Shown one piece after another: positions 49,211 to 60,599 of a stretch of 61,387 nucleotides of DNA (positions are counted from its first letter, which is position 1; every line of letters starts with the position of its first letter). Under the pieces are notes generated by a model. The model worked only from the letters and a program-made list of their open reading frames with translations, was not told the DNA's origin and made no database searches. This DNA comes from Pleurotus ostreatus/Saccharomyces cerevisiae fusant (taxonomy: Eukaryota > Opisthokonta), in contig JAMQCK010000113.1 in assembly GCA_024196135.1 (NCBI GenBank), positions 1-61,387 of the forward strand, written 5' to 3'. The translations under genes were made by a program, and so were the position numbers.

Positions 49211-52200
49211 CATGGGCCCCTCCAGCCGCGTCCTTGTTTTATGCCAATGCATAGATTGCGCTCGCCAGAATACAGCACAGCAGGGGCTATACCAGCAACA
49301 CGGTACTGCTCGCTGTCACTACGCGAGAGACGACCAATGGCACGGATGGCCTGCAGGATGGTCGCGAGCCAACCCCGGTGTACCCTTTCGCCAGCCCATG
49401 CAATCCAGCACTGCAGGCAATGGAACTCCGCAGTCTGACGGCGTTGATATTAGTGAAGATAGCGAGTACAGCAATGACCCGGACTATGAGGATGATCGTC
49501 AGTCTGTTGAGGTGCGTTGCAGATGCATACCCTAGTAGGAACAGTGCTGACCAGTTCAATGCAGATGCCCCTCCGAGAGTCTTCGGACGGGTTCAGTGTT
49601 CCCGCCAGTGTCCGATTGTCCCCCCTGGATGATAGCGATTTGTTCAGCTCTGACGACGAGGGGGATTCACGAGTGGAACCTCTCGAAGACATTGACGAGC
49701 CGGTGCTGTTCAGCCCGGCCCACTCTCGCTCGCCATCCCCCGAAGCCCAGGACATCGGAAGCAACCCATTCTTCCAAACAAAGGCTGCTCTCTACAACCT
49801 AGATCAATCCGAAGATGCATACGCACCCTCCGAACCAGCTTGTTTGCCGCCGACATTCACCGATCATCCCTCCATCCGCAACACATATGTCCGAGCATTT
49901 GTGAACGCAACATTTCACAAGGTCACTTGCACCGCCCTCAGCATCCAGCTTGACGGCAATCTCTTGACCTTCCGTACATTGTCCGTGAATGGTGTCTACC
50001 TCGACGGCTTGGACAACTTCGCACGCACTCTCTCAACCATTGAACACCGACTCGGAGTCTCCACAGACGGCTTCATCATATATCTGTTCGCATGCCCGAC
50101 GTGCTGGACTACATACCGACCTACCGACCTGCCCGGTCTCACCACCGCCACCTGCTCAAAAGCAGACTGCATCGGGCAGTTGTTCTCGGTCAAGCGGCTG
50201 TCCGACGGCAAGGAAAAGCGTACTCCCTATCTCACAGTCCCATTTGCGCGACCGTCCAGCGCCATTGCACACATGTGCCTGCAGCCCGGAAAGGTCGCGC
50301 AGTGGCAGCTATGGCGTGGTGCTGAGGACAAAGCAGGGCCAACACCACTGTAGAGCACCCAGGGCTATGATGCCTTCTCGGATCCAGACAAGCCTATGTC
50401 GGACGTATCTGATGGCTGGGCATGGCGGGCCGTGATGGCGGGCTTGCAATGGCGGCGCAATGGGACGTGGGACGTGCGCAATATTGATGTACATCAGGTA
50501 AACCAATGATTCGTGTCGCTGCCCAACGGACTTCTCCTGCAGATCAACATCAACTGGTACATTGTAATGGAATGCCCGTTACCCTGTACTCACTGTCAGA
50601 AGTGGTGGTTAGGGGGCGAGTCTGCCTCCACCGCGTGAAGGAGTTGCCTTATTGATGAACATGGCTGATTCACCAATTAGGAAGGTGCTTACTCAGGAAG
50701 TATGTTCCCATGGTCGTTCCCGTACTATACCGTACATACACACTCTCTTCTCTTCCCTCAGTTGCTATTCCCATAGCAGGAAGACTGAGGGTGAGCTCTA
50801 CTTTACCTGTACTTACTGTACACTAACGTTGCCTTAGTCTTGCGCTTCCTGCGCTTATTTAGGTATGAATTCAGTCGCTATCTCACTAGCAGGAAGACTG
50901 AGGTCTTGGGTGTCCTGCGCTCTTTTAGCTCATGAAACTTACCCATCCCAAGGTTTCAAGCTGTGAAAGGAGCTTGTCATTCGACTGGTGCCCTATATAC
51001 GATGATACTCAACAATCCACGCAGCATACGGTATCTACACGAGGAGACACAGCTATCCATAATGTTCCCCTGTCCCCATGAGCCCACACTCCATCAACAG
51101 AACAACGTTATGCAAGAGTATCGTCATGACATAAGTCTCCTATACAAAGGTCAGCTTGCCTTCAGTAGTACGGTCATACCTCTCACTGATATAATCTTCA
51201 CAGGTGTAATGCTCCCGGTCTTCAGCGAGAATCCTGGGTCGTTGCCGGAGGAGTACTTTCATGCCTCAATACTCTCCGATGTATCGGACTTGCCTGCGAG
51301 TTGGAAAACTAGCGCCATTGCCGGGTGTACCGCCATCTTCTTTATGTGTCCGCGCTGTCCTGCCACTATGTACAGCCTCACGAACAGTGCTTGCTTTAAT
51401 CGCTCTGGTGCATCTTGTGTGGCCGCTGTTCGTACGCATTGAGCTCACGACGTTGGCAGGGTTTGTGCTACGGGACCTGCAATGCTATCTCAAGTACAGT
51501 TTTCGCTCGAAGGAGCTGGGAGCCGCGCACAAGGATGAGATCTTCATGCAACGGGGCGTTCATTACTCCGTCATGCACGAGCATCCTGTTGGACTTGGTG
51601 TCTACGCGCTCTCTAGCACCTATGGTATCTTCTATGATTTTACGGACTTTTTCCCGGTACTGTATGCTTACCTACAGTCCTACTTGTGCGCTCGCGCCTT
51701 ACTGCCGAGCACCACATTATTTCTCGGCATTTTCCGGCTGCTCCTGCCTAGTGCGGCACATCCAAGTCTTTTCTCTTCCTGACTCGTTTGCTGTCGCTCT
51801 AGTGTGATTACTGGCTCGATTCTACCTCGGACACTTCCAGGTTGGATGCCAGGCATCACGGGAGTTGTCGATTTCATGCACTGCATATACCTCTGTAAGT
51901 TGGCTGGCTTCTCGCGCTCTCTGGGCTAATGGATGTGTCAGGTATGGTTAAGCATCTCTGCAAGGACCTACTACTCAAGACCGGCATGGTCAACACAAAA
52001 GCGAGCTCGAAAATGGAAGACCTCTACAAGACATTGATATGGCCCCCGAGTATGAGCCGCATGCCACCGTCAGCCAGTGCTCCGTCTTTGATGTGGCCAT
52101 GGGCATCCTTTGACTCTTGTTGTAGATCTCCCGAGGTGCAGAAAGTATCAAGGCGGATAACTGGAAGTCCCAAATTGTCATCTTGTTTGTCGCTCTCTTC

Positions 52201-53750
52201 GCTGCTTGGCAGGTTGACGGGGTGATACCCGATGGTGATGCTCCGCCCCCCACGGCCAACACGAAGGTGGCGAAAGCGCTTGACGGTCAACAGCGTATCG
52301 TCTGGAAGCGCATGAAGGCCGACTTTTGCCTCAAGAACCCGGATGCGATTGATAATGTGGGACCTTCCCTGGACGACGCGAAGATGGACCGGTCATATCG
52401 GAGGCACTACAACACCATTATTCAGTTTTCCGCTGCAATCCGCATCTTATCCTCGCACAAGATCTCACCCAACAACATCAAACGAGGGACGACCATGCAT
52501 TCCCATGCCGTTCAAGCCTGGGCACGCATGCACTGCCACCTCACGCCATACTTCCACCTCACGCCATACTTCCACCTCACGCCATACTTCCACCTCACGC
52601 CATACTTCCACCTCGCGATGCACTTCGACGAGCAATTCTATTGCCTTGGGCCATGTACAGGATGGTGGACATACCCGTATGAGCGAAATAATGGCTTTCT
52701 AGGTCGGTTTAACACCAATGGGCACTCGGGTGGAGAGCTCAAGTGCACAATGATGCGGGGCTGGTGGAAGATGACATTCATCCAGGAGCTAGTAAGTCGT
52801 CGCTTTTGTAGCCTGATATTGATCTCATGCCCACGCGCAGATTACACATTTCCGGTCTCTGCCCGCTCCTCACATGCAAGAAGATGCAGAATCTATCGCT
52901 ATACTAGAGCAATGCCTTCAAGGTGGCACAAGCGACCGGCACAGCTCGTCCGAGAGTTACCAAGCTCGGGTCAGTGCAGCCCTGAACCCAAGTGTGTGGT
53001 CCTTGTTCCACCCGAGTGTCTTCGTGCACATAACTGATGATCCGCAGATCATGTTTGCTATCCGAAACAAAGTCGGTACATCAACTTGCGTGACCTCGAC
53101 ACGACGCATTACCACCTCGTCTATGACTTCCTTCGTACGAGTTGGGGTCCTGACATTAAGCTCATACGCGACAGCGACATGCCAGCCAGCGCTAACGACA
53201 TCACTTTCTTTGGCAAGGTCAAGTTGTATCCATACCTCTGGGTTGACAGTCGTCAATTTGGAACCACAACATCGACGAGAGGGTTATCCGCGCACTTCGG
53301 CTAACTCAATAATCGCATTCCCGTGGAGATTAAGTACCTTTTCGAAGCAGAACAATTCGACCCAGCGACAAAGAAGATATTTCGCAAGATGCTTGCTATT
53401 GTTTGGCGCTTCCTATCCAATGGGCGCATCACCACTATGGCTCTACCCTGGGACTTATGGTACGTGTATCCCTCCTGGTGTTTGCCGACTGAATAAGGTC
53501 ACTTACTTCCCGATCTCAGGGCGACCGACTTAGGTGTTCGGACATGGCGTGCGGCGACATTTGCACCTCCCGAGGTTGTATTGGTCAAGCAACTCACGGG
53601 TCACTTTGTCATTGCGCCGCTCGATGTCCGAGACCTCAAACTTTGGGTCACAGTAGCATATGATTGTGTACGTCTGATATTTGTGGCTGCTCCGTGTGTT
53701 CCAGCTAACGATTAACAGGAATCACCTGAAGACGACTTTGTAGATGTCTA
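49211..53750 (+). pseudogene. Tnp2-family transposase, interrupted
   Basis: The transposase of a CACTA-like element, recognisable across many frames in the expected order. The first exons start at the ATG at 49211 (MGPSSRVLVLCQCIDCARQN) and splice at 49512/49564 to MPLRESSDGFSV. A Cys pair region (FACPTCWTTYRPTDLPGL) follows. After a stop near 50351 come SDVSDGWAWRAVMAGLQWRR, LNNPRSIRYLHEETQLSIM, VSDLPASWKTSAIAG, FMCPRCPATMYSL, YLKYSFRSKELGAAHKDEIF, FMHCIYLCK and GMVKHLCKDLLLKTGM. From 52183 a long frame has LFVALFAAWQVDGVIPDGDA, RRHYNTIIQFSAAIRILSSH, MHCHLTPYFHL, WWTYPYERNNGFLGRF and GHSGGELKCTMMRGWW. A later stop at about 53302 (AHFG stop LNN) and frame breaks show it is decayed. The 18-base repeat at 52540-52614 lies inside it. 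Confidence 0.8.
52540..52614 (+). repeat. In-frame 18-base tandem repeat inside the transposase
   Basis: About four copies of CACCTCACGCCATACTTC encode HLTPYF four times in a row, between MHC and HLAMHFDEQ. Related transposases have a single CHLTPYFHL-type motif here, so the unit has expanded in frame without breaking the reading frame. Confidence 0.85.
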
Positions 53751-53754
53751 GTTA

Positions 53755-54978
53755 CTAGTACTCCTCAAAACCCTGCTCTTCAACATCACTATTGCCTTCG
53801 TCGAACTCGCATGCTGCTTCGCCACTTGATGTCCCTGCCTTCTCGATGATCTCACTGAAGCCCATGTCTTCTTCGTCGAAGGCCTCGATGAATCCTATGT
53901 CCTGCTTGTGCTTAGGTTGCTCAACCTCTCGCATCGCGATAGCCTCCTGTGGATGGGCCACTAACCAAATAGGATTGACTGCCCACACTGGGATCCTGAG
54001 TGCGGCATCCTTATGGGAGAACCTCGGGAGCGGTACGTCTTTGGAACTCCGTTTCACTCGCATGTGCTGATTGGACGTGGTGGTAATGACCTTCGCGGCG
54101 ATATCATTGTCAAGGACGGTAAGGAACGACACCATCTAACAACCATCAGCAGCAGCAAAGGCCAACAGTCAACAGACTCACATGCTTGCTGCGGTACGTC
54201 GGCAGGCACGCCGTCCACGGCGCAGCCTTGCTGGGAACTTGCCAGGTTTTCTGCTCATCGTCTGATGTAGGATCTATAGTCACATCGTGTTTGACTTCAC
54301 CACTGCTTTCATCGGTTGATGCATAAGCGTCATCAACAATCCACTGCCATGCTGCAGTTGTAGCAGGCTCATACTTGACCATGTCCGCCAATGCCTCTCG
54401 GCGCTTGAAACCTTTCTGCCAGATGTAGCATGTGAGCATCTCTTCGTAGCATGCAGAACGTGGCATACTCACGCGGGTTTTGCATTGCTTGCACTTTTGT
54501 ACAGTTTTTTGCTCCTCCGCGTTGCGTGCAGGGCCTCGGTCAGCAGTTGCACCCGCGAATATCCCGTGCTTCGCCTTCCAACCGGTCTGCATTCCTTTGA
54601 AGACCGTCCTCATGCGGGCGACCATCTTCACATCCGACTTCGCCAACATCATCTCCTTTGTGACCAACGGCTGAATCTGGGGGACCTTCGCACGAGCAAA
54701 CAAGATCAGGTCATCGTGCCATATAGTATTCTCGCCCCACGGCTTGTTCCAGTCTGGTCGCAGGACCCGCGAAGGCCTGCCGTCATCTTGGGATAGTCGT
54801 GTATTGTTGACCCACGAGCCACCCTCAACAAGAATTGGTATTGCCAAATCCTTGTTTTTTGTCCTTGCTGACAGCCCCATCGCAGAGAGGAAGGCGCCGC
54901 GCATTGCGCCCTAGCCAGTCTATCAGTACAGCAAGACGGCAGAGCTATGCGACGTACAATGAAAGGGTTATCCTTGTC
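53755..54978 (-). CDS. Transposon-associated companion protein, antisense to the transposase
   Basis: An apparently intact spliced frame convergent with the transposase. An exon ending EKPDKDNPFI (donor GTACGT at about 54947) joins in phase to GAMRGAFLSAMGLSARTKNK, which runs to 54184. The next junction is SKH|MVSFLTVLDNDIAAKVI (intron about 54183-54136). The frame ends EDMGFSEIIEKAGT...EEQGFEEY at 53755. Sequence features are LRPDWNKPWGENTIWHDDLI, a CKQCKTRVS Cys pair, and an acidic tail. The start is not resolved; the frame stays open upstream of 54978 without a clear ATG. The position and orientation suit the second gene of CACTA elements (TNPA-like), but I recognise no DNA-binding domain. 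Confidence 0.6.
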
Positions 54979-55160
54979 GGGTTTCTCCAACTTGACTGCA
55001 GCGGGAGCGACTGATTGCCATAGACAGCGTGTGGGGACCCGGGGTACAGAGCCTCTTCGGCCGCGTCTAAGGGAGCTGGGACTGACGCAATCGACTTGTA
55101 TTTCCTTTGTATTACTTACCGTTCACGTTCGAGAAGGCCGAGACCCCCCGCGTGCACCAT

Positions 55161-55470
55161 ATGCTGTAAGGCTGGTTTAAACCAAACCGATACTTGTCGT
55201 ACTGCTGGTTGCAACCGTACGACAAGCCTGTCGGGCCCGGCAAATCCCGAAGACCAGCGCCGCTCAGCGAGCCGGACGGCGTGATCGCTGCCTTATGCGG
55301 CGCCGTGGCCGTGATGCGCGCCGCGCGACGTCGGGCGCATCACGCGCGCCTTTGATCGCGCGTCGGGAGCACCACGTGCTCGCCCTCGACGCGTCATTAC
55401 GCGTCGTACGCGCGCGCTACCGCCTCCCCATGCCCTGTATCACCGGGAAAGAGTATAAAATGATGTTTAT
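55161..55470 (+). repeat. Long inverted repeat, left arm
   Basis: Begins ATGCTGTAAGGCTGGTTTAA and matches, in reverse complement, 58889-58575. Shared blocks include TTTAAACCAAACCGATACTT, GTCGTACTGCTGGTTG, CGGCAAATCCCGAAGACCAG and GCGTGATCGCTGCCTTATGC. The arms differ at scattered positions, so they are old or copied imperfectly. A 130-codon-scale open frame (MRRRGRDARRATSGASRAP) occurs in both arms but is a by-product of GC-rich sequence. Confidence 0.8.
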
Positions 55471-55548
55471 ATTATGTCTACATACTGGAGGGGTGACGAA
55501 AGGGGTCGTGGAGGGGAGGAACGCGTAAAAAAGCAAAAAAAAAAAAAA

Positions 55549-55576
55549 AGCGCGAGCGAGAATTCTCGCTCGCGCT
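55549..55576. repeat. Perfect 28-base palindrome after a poly-A run
   Basis: The half site AGCGCGAGCGAGAA is followed by its exact reverse complement, centred on an EcoRI-type GAATTC. It directly follows a run of 15 or more A residues (about 55535-55549). Confidence 0.85.
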
Positions 55577-56756
55577 CTTCACGTCGCGACCGCTCAGTAG
55601 CGCGTAATAGCGCGTATAAGGGTGGCTGGATGGGGAGGGGGTGTGAGACGCGTGTGAACACGCGTCATTTCGCGTCGATCGACGCGTCGTGTGCGTCCAG
55701 AGGGTGCGATTGGGGGAGGGGATGGCTACGCTACGCGCGGCCTTCAAACGCGTCAATACGCGCGCTACGCGCGCCGTACTGGCAGCCCATGCGAAGTTGA
55801 GGGGCGGTTCGCCGCGCACGCATATAGGGGGGCGACGGGCATGCGATCGCGCGCGCGCTCTCCCCCTTGGCTCGTCTCGCACCTCCTCGACGCTCGCCTC
55901 GCACCTCCTCGTCGCGCGCCTCGCCCCCCCTCGTCCTTTGCCTCGCCCCCCTGGCTACCCGCATCCGCCACAGGATCCCCAGCCCTCTGGCTAACTGCTC
56001 GCAAGGCGGCGTAGCTTTCCCGCCCCCCTCCTCTGCCTGCGCATACACCACGCACGCTTCCCGTACCTCACTGTGGGCAAAGGTGGTACAGGCGTGGTGC
56101 GTGGTGTACGCGCGGGCAGAGGAGGAGCGCGGGAAGACCCTCGACCTCGCTTGCGAGCGCTCGGCGGGTTGGCATGGCCAACCGCAACCGTAGCGGGCGC
56201 GCGCGCACCGAGGGCTCCCTCGGTGCGGACGTGCGCGTCGCCGACACCGCAGAAACTTGCCCACGAAGGCGAACCTACGTGGGGAGGGGGGAGGGGGGAG
56301 GGACCGAGGGGTAGGAGCCGACCGCCCGATAGTCGATCGCACTGCGCGCCGCGTGCGGGCGGTGGCGAGAGCGTAAGGCGGCTATTAAAACCTCGCGCTC
56401 GACGCGATGCGCGTCTTGAGCAAGTCCCCCGCGCCCTCAGTCCGTGACCGAGGGGGGATATGGCGCGGGGAGGGGTGATTTGCATGCCACCGCGTGTTGC
56501 GACTACACATCGCCCCCCGGCACCCCCGCGCCATCATATATAGATCATTCATAAGTTCGTATATATATGCATGGCGGAGGAACGCACCTCGGTCCTCCTC
56601 CTCGCCCGCGTCGTCTTGCTGCTGCGCGGCCTTGAGCGGGCGGGCTGGGCGCGATCGACATGTCAACGCGTTTTTTCACGCGTTTTACGCGTCTCGAGTA
56701 ATATACGGAGGTTTATATTGAGGGGGGAGGGGCGGGGGGAAGCGGGGGAAGGGGCA

Positions 56757-56930
56757 TGGCGGCGTGGTGGTGGTCGGAAGGCAAGAGACGCGCGGCCACG
56801 ACGCGTCGGATGGCCGGGCCGGGGGTCGGTCCGGCATCCGAGCATCGTCGTCGACACCCTCGACGGCCTCGGTCTCAAGCCGAGGGTACTTCGAGGACCT
56901 ACTTCCACTGAATAATATTATCATCTTTAC
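56757..56930 (+). repeat. Dispersed repeat R, copy 2
   Basis: Same sequence family as 45652-45830, in opposite orientation, with blocks CGTCGGATGGCC, GGGGGTCGGTCCG, CGTCGTCGAC and GACGGCCTCGGTCTC. It ends in AT-rich sequence including AATAATATTAT. Confidence 0.6.
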
Positions 56931-58574
56931 TATAGATCAGATTCTGAAAGTTTCGTAGGAATTGAACGTCGGGAACATACCCAACTCGAGTTTGGTTGTC
57001 GCTGTGCGTGAAGATTCATGATTTCCTCCCTTCAAAACAGGTGCATCGAGCCTCCGTTTTGCTTGTCCCTCCACGGATTTTCGGCGGATTGACCTGAAAC
57101 ATCCTGTAGTGAGTGGGGGGAGGTCTCCTCAAGCTTGATATGTAGTTATATGTCTTGTTAGAATCCTAGATACAGTACAAATGGCGAAACATGTGTTCTC
57201 CACTCACCTTTAGAGGGGGCAGTGTGAGAGTTCTCTATGTTCCAATGCTCGGGATGGGCTGAAAGCTCAGATATATATTATATGACAATTGCCTCGTATA
57301 TACATGCATTTATCTTCGAGAGCGACACTCAACGGCGAGTTACCGAGGCCGTTTATCGCGGCGCACGGTCCCAAATCACCACGTAAGGTCCAAAATCACT
57401 ACTTAGTAGCGGTTTCGGGCTCACTTCCCTCTTTCCTCGCCCTCTCTGCCTGGTTCCAGGGCCCTATCTACTCCCCCCTCTCTTCCCTTCACCATAAACC
57501 TGTTCTTTAACAACCTTTTCATGCTCGCCATTCGTTCTCGCGCGCGACGATCGCCGTGACTTCATGTCACGTCGATCGTCACGTCTTGCCTCCCACCACC
57601 ACCATCATCCCCCACCGACCTCGACACGAGCCCGAGGGCTGCCCCGCGACGCGCGGAAGAGAGGAGGAGGATATGGGGGCTCTGTTGAGCCCTCAAGGTG
57701 CGTCTTCAGCCCATCAATATGATCAAAAAACTAACGAAAATTCTAAGCGCCGCTTGCGAACGCCTGCGTTCGCGAGCGGCGCTGCTTTCTATCACCTATC
57801 CGACCCCTGTCGCGCAACTGGCACCACCCATACCCCCTCCACCCCGCCGCGCGCCCAATAACGCCTGAAGCGGCGCTTCAAGGCCTACACCCAACCACGC
57901 CCCCGCCACGCCCCTTCCGCGCCCCCCCCTGCCGATGCCGCAGCGCATCTAGCGCGCTGCCTAGTGGTAGCGCGTCTAGTGCGTTGTCCTGGCTTCCTCC
58001 GCATCCCACGACCCCTCGCGCGCAGCCCACCGTCAACGCCAGTAGGCGAGACGGCATTGCTGTGCGCGTGGGCTCGCTTCGCCCCTCCCCTTCCTTTTGT
58101 CCAGTCTGAGCAATCTCGGGCATGGCACGTAAGGGAGATGGCTGGGAGGCGGGGGACAGGGGCGTGCGCGGGGAGGCGGCGTGCGCGTACCCGTGTTGGG
58201 TATGCGCACGGGCGGCTCGAAGCGCGATCGCGCGCGTGTACTTACGCACGCGATTGCGCGAAGGGGCAAGGAGGGATGCTGTGCGCGCTGGCTGGCGCAC
58301 GCGAGACAAAGACGGCTGCGACGACGACAACGACATCCGCGCGCGCCCAGTCATCAGTAGGCCGCCGCCAATATCGCGCTCGCCCCCATCCGTGCAATAG
58401 GTACGGGGGCTTTTACCTATACATCCCCCCACCCTACCCACCCCCCTTTCCCTTTGGCTACACTTAGCTCAGGGGAGGATCGACGCATTCAACGCGTCGC
58501 CGCTGCCGCCGCCGCGTGTTTTTTTCGCGCGCAGCGGCCTTTTCTATTCATTATATTAGTTCTATATGTACTCT

Positions 58575-58889
58575 ATATATATATCATAATGTTATACGCT
58601 TTTCCCCAGCACAGAGGACCGAATGCAAGCGGCAGCGCGCGCGCGACGCGTGCCGACGCGTCGAGGGCGGGCACGTGGTGCTCCCGACGCGCGATCAAAG
58701 GCGCGCGTGATGCGCCCGACGTCGCGAGGCGCGCATCACGGCCACGGCGCCGCATAAGGCAGCGATCACGCCGTCCGGCTCGCTGAGCGGCGCTGGTCTT
58801 CGGGATTTGCCGGGCACGACAAGGTTGTCGTATGGTTTCAACCAGCAGTACGACAAGTATCGGTTTGGTTTAAACCGGCCTTACAGCAT
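58575..58889 (-). repeat. Long inverted repeat, right arm
   Basis: Reverse complement of 55161-55470, ending CCTTACAGCAT at 58889. Together the arms bound a 3.7-kb segment. I see no clear target-site duplication: the left flank reads ...GTGCACCAT and the right flank TAGCTGCCG.... Confidence 0.8.
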
Positions 58890-60590
58890 TAGCTGCCGCG
58901 TGGCGATCCCGTGATCGCCACGCTGCCGGAGGGCTCACGGTCATGTACTTATAGTCATGATACACGAGTTCGAATATCACCTTTTTACATCCATCATCAC
59001 TTAAGCCTTGCGCTCGACGCGAGCCTCGCTATAAGACGAGACGGCTGGCTGGCTAGGACCGCCTACCGTAAACGCTTCGAGTTGAATACCAGGATTGCCG
59101 GTATTCCTCAGCGTTGCCTCGCCTAGAGGCGACCACTCAGCGTCGATGCACGTGTCTCCGTGAGCACACCCTCTCGGAGCCCCAGGTCTCCACAGAGTGG
59201 ACGTTAAGGGGTCTCACGGTGACAAAGGGCCATTCGCCCTCAACACTCAGAGGCACGCGCTAAACTGCGGGTCCTCCATAACCTTTCCACGACGAGGTGA
59301 GTTTCCCGATCCAAGCTCGTTGTGCTTATATTTTTCTCCCCCTCCCACTCCACCGCCGCGAGAAGAGCAGGAAAGCCTCTTCGCCGCTGCAGCGTCATTT
59401 GCAGTAGACACGTCACCACACGAGGTGACCTTGTTGCCGAAAGCGCCCGGGAACAGCCTCATGTCGAGCGCTAGCCAACACCTGTGGAAGTACCCCCTTT
59501 GCAAAGTGACCTACAAGTTATAGGTCACGCTTTTGCAAAGTTCACGAAGTGTTTAATTACACAGCCACCGCGCCCGGGATCTCGCCGGCGACGCCTCCGG
59601 GCAGTGCCCGATGCGGCAGGCGACCCCCCGAGCTCACCGTTCGGGCTGTTCCGAGCGTCGCGCCGCCTCCCGCCGCGCGCGCGATTGATGCGCCTTACCG
59701 CGCCCCTCCGCATGTCGCGTATGCTTAGTCAGCGCATCCCGCGGCCTGGCGCGCGCGTCGCTGCTGCTGCTGCTCGTGGTTTCGTGGGCTCGTAGTAGCA
59801 TAAAATGGTTGTATTTACTGCTAGTTATACACTGTGTGCACGTACGGGCATGGCCAAATGAGGGGAAGGGGCGAGAAATAGCCGGCGAAATTTTTTCGCC
59901 GGCGCCGCGCGCGTTGTGCAGCCTGGGCTAGCAGACACAATAGGCGCGTGCCGAAATAACAGCGACTGGGGGGAAGGGGGGGAGGGGGACGAGGAGCTGG
60001 ACCCCGCAGGAGCGAGCTCGCGCGGCTCGTCGTCAGGGTGTCAACTGCGCGCCATTCAGCAGTGGCGCGGTCCTCGGCGCGCGCGTCTGCACGCGTGCGA
60101 CCCTTCCCCGCAATTCCCGGGACCCGCTGAGGTCTCGGAACGATGAACGACGCACCCCGCGCCAAGCACCAGCACCGTGAATTCGCGGTGCGGTGAGTAC
60201 TCGAACGACGGGTGCGTGGCGCGAGGCACGCGTTCAATGGGCAAGGGGATGACGGAGGCGACGCTAGGGCGCGCGCGTGCATGTTGAGGGCAGGGAGGGC
60301 AGGGGCCGAGGGCGAATAGACGTCTCCAGAGCGCCCGAAGGGCCGTGAAGGGCCGTGAAGGGCATGGAAATGGTATGTTAGTTCGAGATTCATTTTACAG
60401 CGTGTAGCAACGCACCTGAAAACTTCCTGCGCGACCTCTGCCGCCTACGACACGCTTTCGCGCATCGCGACGACTGCTGCGTGCCGCCGCTCACGCGTCG
60501 TGTGCTGGGTCGGCCTCGTGTGCTATGTGAATGCCGCCCGTCGAGCTGCGTAATCGCGTTCGTATCGACGATGAGGGCTTGTAAAATGAT
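58890..60590. other. Repeat-rich non-coding stretch
   Basis: No supported gene. It contains a hairpin at 59881-59904 (GCCGGCGAAA and its reverse complement around a T run). It also has a CACCGTGAATTCGCGGTG near-palindrome at 60173-60190 and three copies of GGGCCGTGAA-like units at 60339-60365. A candidate tRNA-like TTCGAAT near 58972 does not fold. Confidence 0.45.
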
Positions 60591-60599
60591 ATGGAAGAC

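Larger units (their letters stand above)
48700..55150 (+). mobile_element. Degenerate CACTA/EnSpm-like (Tnp2) transposon
   Basis: This span holds a plus-strand Tnp2-type transposase relic (49211-53750) and a minus-strand companion gene (53755-about 54980). Dense GGGTTA/AGGGT and ACCC words at about 48760-49000 resemble the subterminal repeats of CACTA elements. I could not identify matched terminal CACTR sequences, so the outer borders are approximate. The right end may have been cut or covered by the inverted repeat starting at 55161. Confidence 0.65.
55471..58569. repeat. GC-rich core between the inverted repeats, dense in hairpins and ACGCGT
   Basis: About 3.1 kb without a gene I can support. 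It contains many copies of ACGCGT or GACGCGTC, often as pairs around a short spacer. It also has separate hairpins: 56008-56142 (arms of about 45 bases with CCTCCTCTGCC and CACCACGCA blocks), 56204-56223, 57553-57590, 57746-57783 (17-base arms, one mismatch) and 58216-58260. Repeat R copy 2 lies at 56757-56930. All long frames here are Arg/Ala/Pro-rich artefacts present on both strands. Confidence 0.6.

Noticed and set aside
52540..52614. CRISPR-like direct repeats
   Set aside because: The units are contiguous, encode protein in frame and have no spacers; the organism is a fungus.
55295..58755. Several Arg/Ala/Pro-rich open frames of 80-200 codons on both strands
   Set aside because: They appear on both strands of GC-rich repeats and are repeated with the inverted arms, so they reflect base composition, not coding.
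58900..58995. tRNA-like sequence with GAGTTCGAATA
   Set aside because: The flanking bases do not pair into a T arm or acceptor stem.
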